Assembly: GCA_003453555.1 (NCBI GenBank)
Contig: DMLA01000145.1
Span: 1-5,799, forward strand
Length of the DNA stretch: 5,799 bases
Origin: Chloroflexota bacterium
GTDB taxonomy: Bacteria; Chloroflexota; Anaerolineae; UBA7937
Direction: 5' to 3'
The notes beneath the pieces were generated by a model, which saw nothing but the letters and a program-made list of their open reading frames with translations, ran no database searches and had not been told where the DNA came from. This document shows, in pieces, positions 4,824 to 5,799 of the stretch. The translations under genes were made by a program, and so were the position numbers. Numbering within the stretch: the first letter of the stretch is position 1; each line of letters opens with the position of its first letter.

Positions 4824-5771
4824 TTAACCCTTGAGGCTTATCGCTTCTTTGGCGCGGACAACTATGTGCTCCGCGGTGAGGCCGTACTCCTCTAGAAGTT
4901 CTTCGGGCTTCCCCGATTGGGCGTAGGTGTCCTCTATAGCCACCATCTTTACCGGGACGGGGTAGTTTTCGGCCACCACCCGAGCCACCTGGCTCCCCAT
5001 CCCTCCCGCGGCCAGATGCTCCTCGGCGGTGACGATAGCCCCCGTCTCCCGAGCGGCAGCGATCACTGCCTCGCGGTCTATGGGCTTGACGGTGTGCATA
5101 TCTAACACCCGGGCTTCTATCCCCTCCTGGGCCAGGGTTTCGGCTGCTTGTAGAGCCCGAGAGACCATGAGGCCGTTGGCGATGAGGGTGACATCATCGC
5201 CAGCGCGGAGCAGGTTGGCCACGCCGGTGGTGAAGGGGCAGCCCTTCTCGTAGATGAGGGGGAATTTGGGGCGGCCAGTCCGCATGTAGACCGGGCCCAC
5301 ATGCCGAGCCATAGCCCGGGTCGCGGCTCGGGTCTCGTGCTCATCGGCAGGGACGAGGACCACGAAGTTGGGGAGGGCACAGGCCAGGGCCACATCCTCT
5401 ACCCCCATCTGGGAAGGGCCGTCCTCACCGATGGAGATACCGGAGTGGCTACCCACGACCTTAACGTTGAGGTTGGGGAAGGCCACCGACATCCGCAACT
5501 GGTCGAAGGCGTTACACATGATGAAGCAGGCGAACGACGCGGCGAAGACGGTCTTGCCAGAGGCGGCTAGGCCGCTGGCTACGCCCACCAGGTTGGATTC
5601 GGCGATGCCGAAGTTGAAGAAGCGCTCCGGGAACTCCTGGGCGAAATACTCGGTGCGGGTGGAGTTGTTGACGTCGCCGTCTACCACCACGATATTGGGG
5701 TTCTCACGACCTAGTTCCAGGAGGGCCTCGCCGAAGGCGTTACGCGTGGGTTTGCCCAGTCTGAACTCCAT
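4824..5771 (-). CDS. Transketolase C-terminal subunit (split transketolase)
   Basis: This is the pyrimidine-binding plus C-terminal half of a two-gene transketolase, a thiamine diphosphate enzyme that moves two-carbon ketol units in the pentose phosphate pathway. It has 315 residues, the usual size for this half. The catalytic Glu58 that activates the cofactor is in FNFGIAESNLVG (52-63). GSHSGISIGEDGPSQMGVED (107-126) is the hallmark of this family, and the C-terminal domain shows VLDMHTVKPID (222-232) and EEHLAAGGMGSQV (250-262). The partner half would carry the diphosphate-binding GDG motif, which is absent here. The ATG at 5771 comes 1 nt after a stop codon in the upstream reading frame, as expected for a translationally coupled pair. 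A DXP-synthase or dehydrogenase E1-beta paralogue is less likely because of the GEDGPSQMG segment and length. An unusual sugar substrate cannot be excluded. Confidence 0.93.
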   Translation of the reverse strand: MEFRLGKPTRNAFGEALLELGRENPNIVVVDGDVNNSTRTEYFAQEFPERFFNFGIAESNLVGVASGLAASGKTVFAASFACFIMCNAFDQLRMSVAFPNLNVKVVGSHSGISIGEDGPSQMGVEDVALACALPNFVVLVPADEHETRAATRAMARHVGPVYMRTGRPKFPLIYEKGCPFTTGVANLLRAGDDVTLIANGLMVSRALQAAETLAQEGIEARVLDMHTVKPIDREAVIAAARETGAIVTAEEHLAAGGMGSQVARVVAENYPVPVKMVAIEDTYAQSGKPEELLEEYGLTAEHIVVRAKEAISLKG

Positions 5772-5772
5772 G

Positions 5773-5799
5773 TCACATCTCTTCGATCTCTTTTAGTGC
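5773..5799 (-). CDS. C-terminal tail of an upstream gene, probably the transketolase N-terminal subunit
   Basis: Only eight codons are visible (ALKEIEEM) followed by TGA, 1 nt before the transketolase C-terminal subunit ATG. The identity rests on the near-universal pairing of the two halves and the coupled spacing; the residues themselves are not diagnostic. GAAGAG within these codons probably serves as the ribosome binding site for the next gene. Confidence 0.5.
   Translation of the reverse strand, partial: ALKEIEEM

Noticed and set aside
1..5799. CRISPR arrays, tRNA or rRNA genes, integrase genes, replication origin
   Set aside because: No spaced short repeats, no clover-leaf or rRNA sequence and no recombinase motifs were seen on either strand.

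Overview
The window is a bacterial chromosomal segment in which every supported gene reads on the minus strand. Described in transcription order (high to low coordinates), it holds a split transketolase, a fatty-acid or branched-chain catabolism cluster, and two accessory inserts inside that cluster. The metabolic genes are GC-rich (42 of 60 bases are G or C at 4561-4620). Most starts have good Shine-Dalgarno sites and gene spacing is tight. The combination of split transketolase, thiolase, acyl-CoA dehydrogenase and biotin-dependent acyl-CoA carboxyltransferase suits a free-living heterotroph. The protein flavour suggests Chloroflexota, or less likely a Deltaproteobacteria- or Firmicutes-like lineage; this is an impression, not a proven assignment.

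Layout: 5799-5773 is the last few codons of an upstream gene, probably the N-terminal half of transketolase. 5771-4824 is the C-terminal half. A 127-bp gap follows, with a plausible extended -10 promoter and, at its predicted start point, a 28-bp near-perfect palindrome. 4696-3512 is an acetyl-CoA acetyltransferase-type thiolase, 3399-2260 an acyl-CoA dehydrogenase, 2248-2018 HicB antitoxin, 2016-1789 HicA toxin, 1673-648 a DUF91/NucS-like PD-(D/E)XK nuclease that is visibly AT-richer, and 627-1 the N-terminal 209 residues of an acyl-CoA carboxyltransferase cut by the window edge.

Functionally, the dehydrogenase oxidises acyl-CoA, the thiolase cleaves or condenses short 3-ketoacyl-CoA, and the carboxyltransferase probably handles propionyl-CoA from odd-chain or branched substrates. 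The transketolase is a separate sugar-phosphate function upstream.

The most interesting part is how the accessory genes sit in this cluster. hicBA is bracketed by two copies of a 41-bp stretch (39 of 41 identical) that is the 3' end of the acyl-CoA dehydrogenase gene. Recombination between the copies would remove 524 bp and leave an intact dehydrogenase. The nuclease gene is in turn bracketed by a 10-bp direct repeat that contains the carboxyltransferase ribosome binding site. Removing that segment too would join dehydrogenase and carboxyltransferase with an 11-nt gene overlap, which looks like an ancestral operon junction. I read this as two nested insertions that left the surrounding genes' ends and translation signals working. 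The insertion mechanism is unknown: I see no transposase and no terminal inverted repeats.
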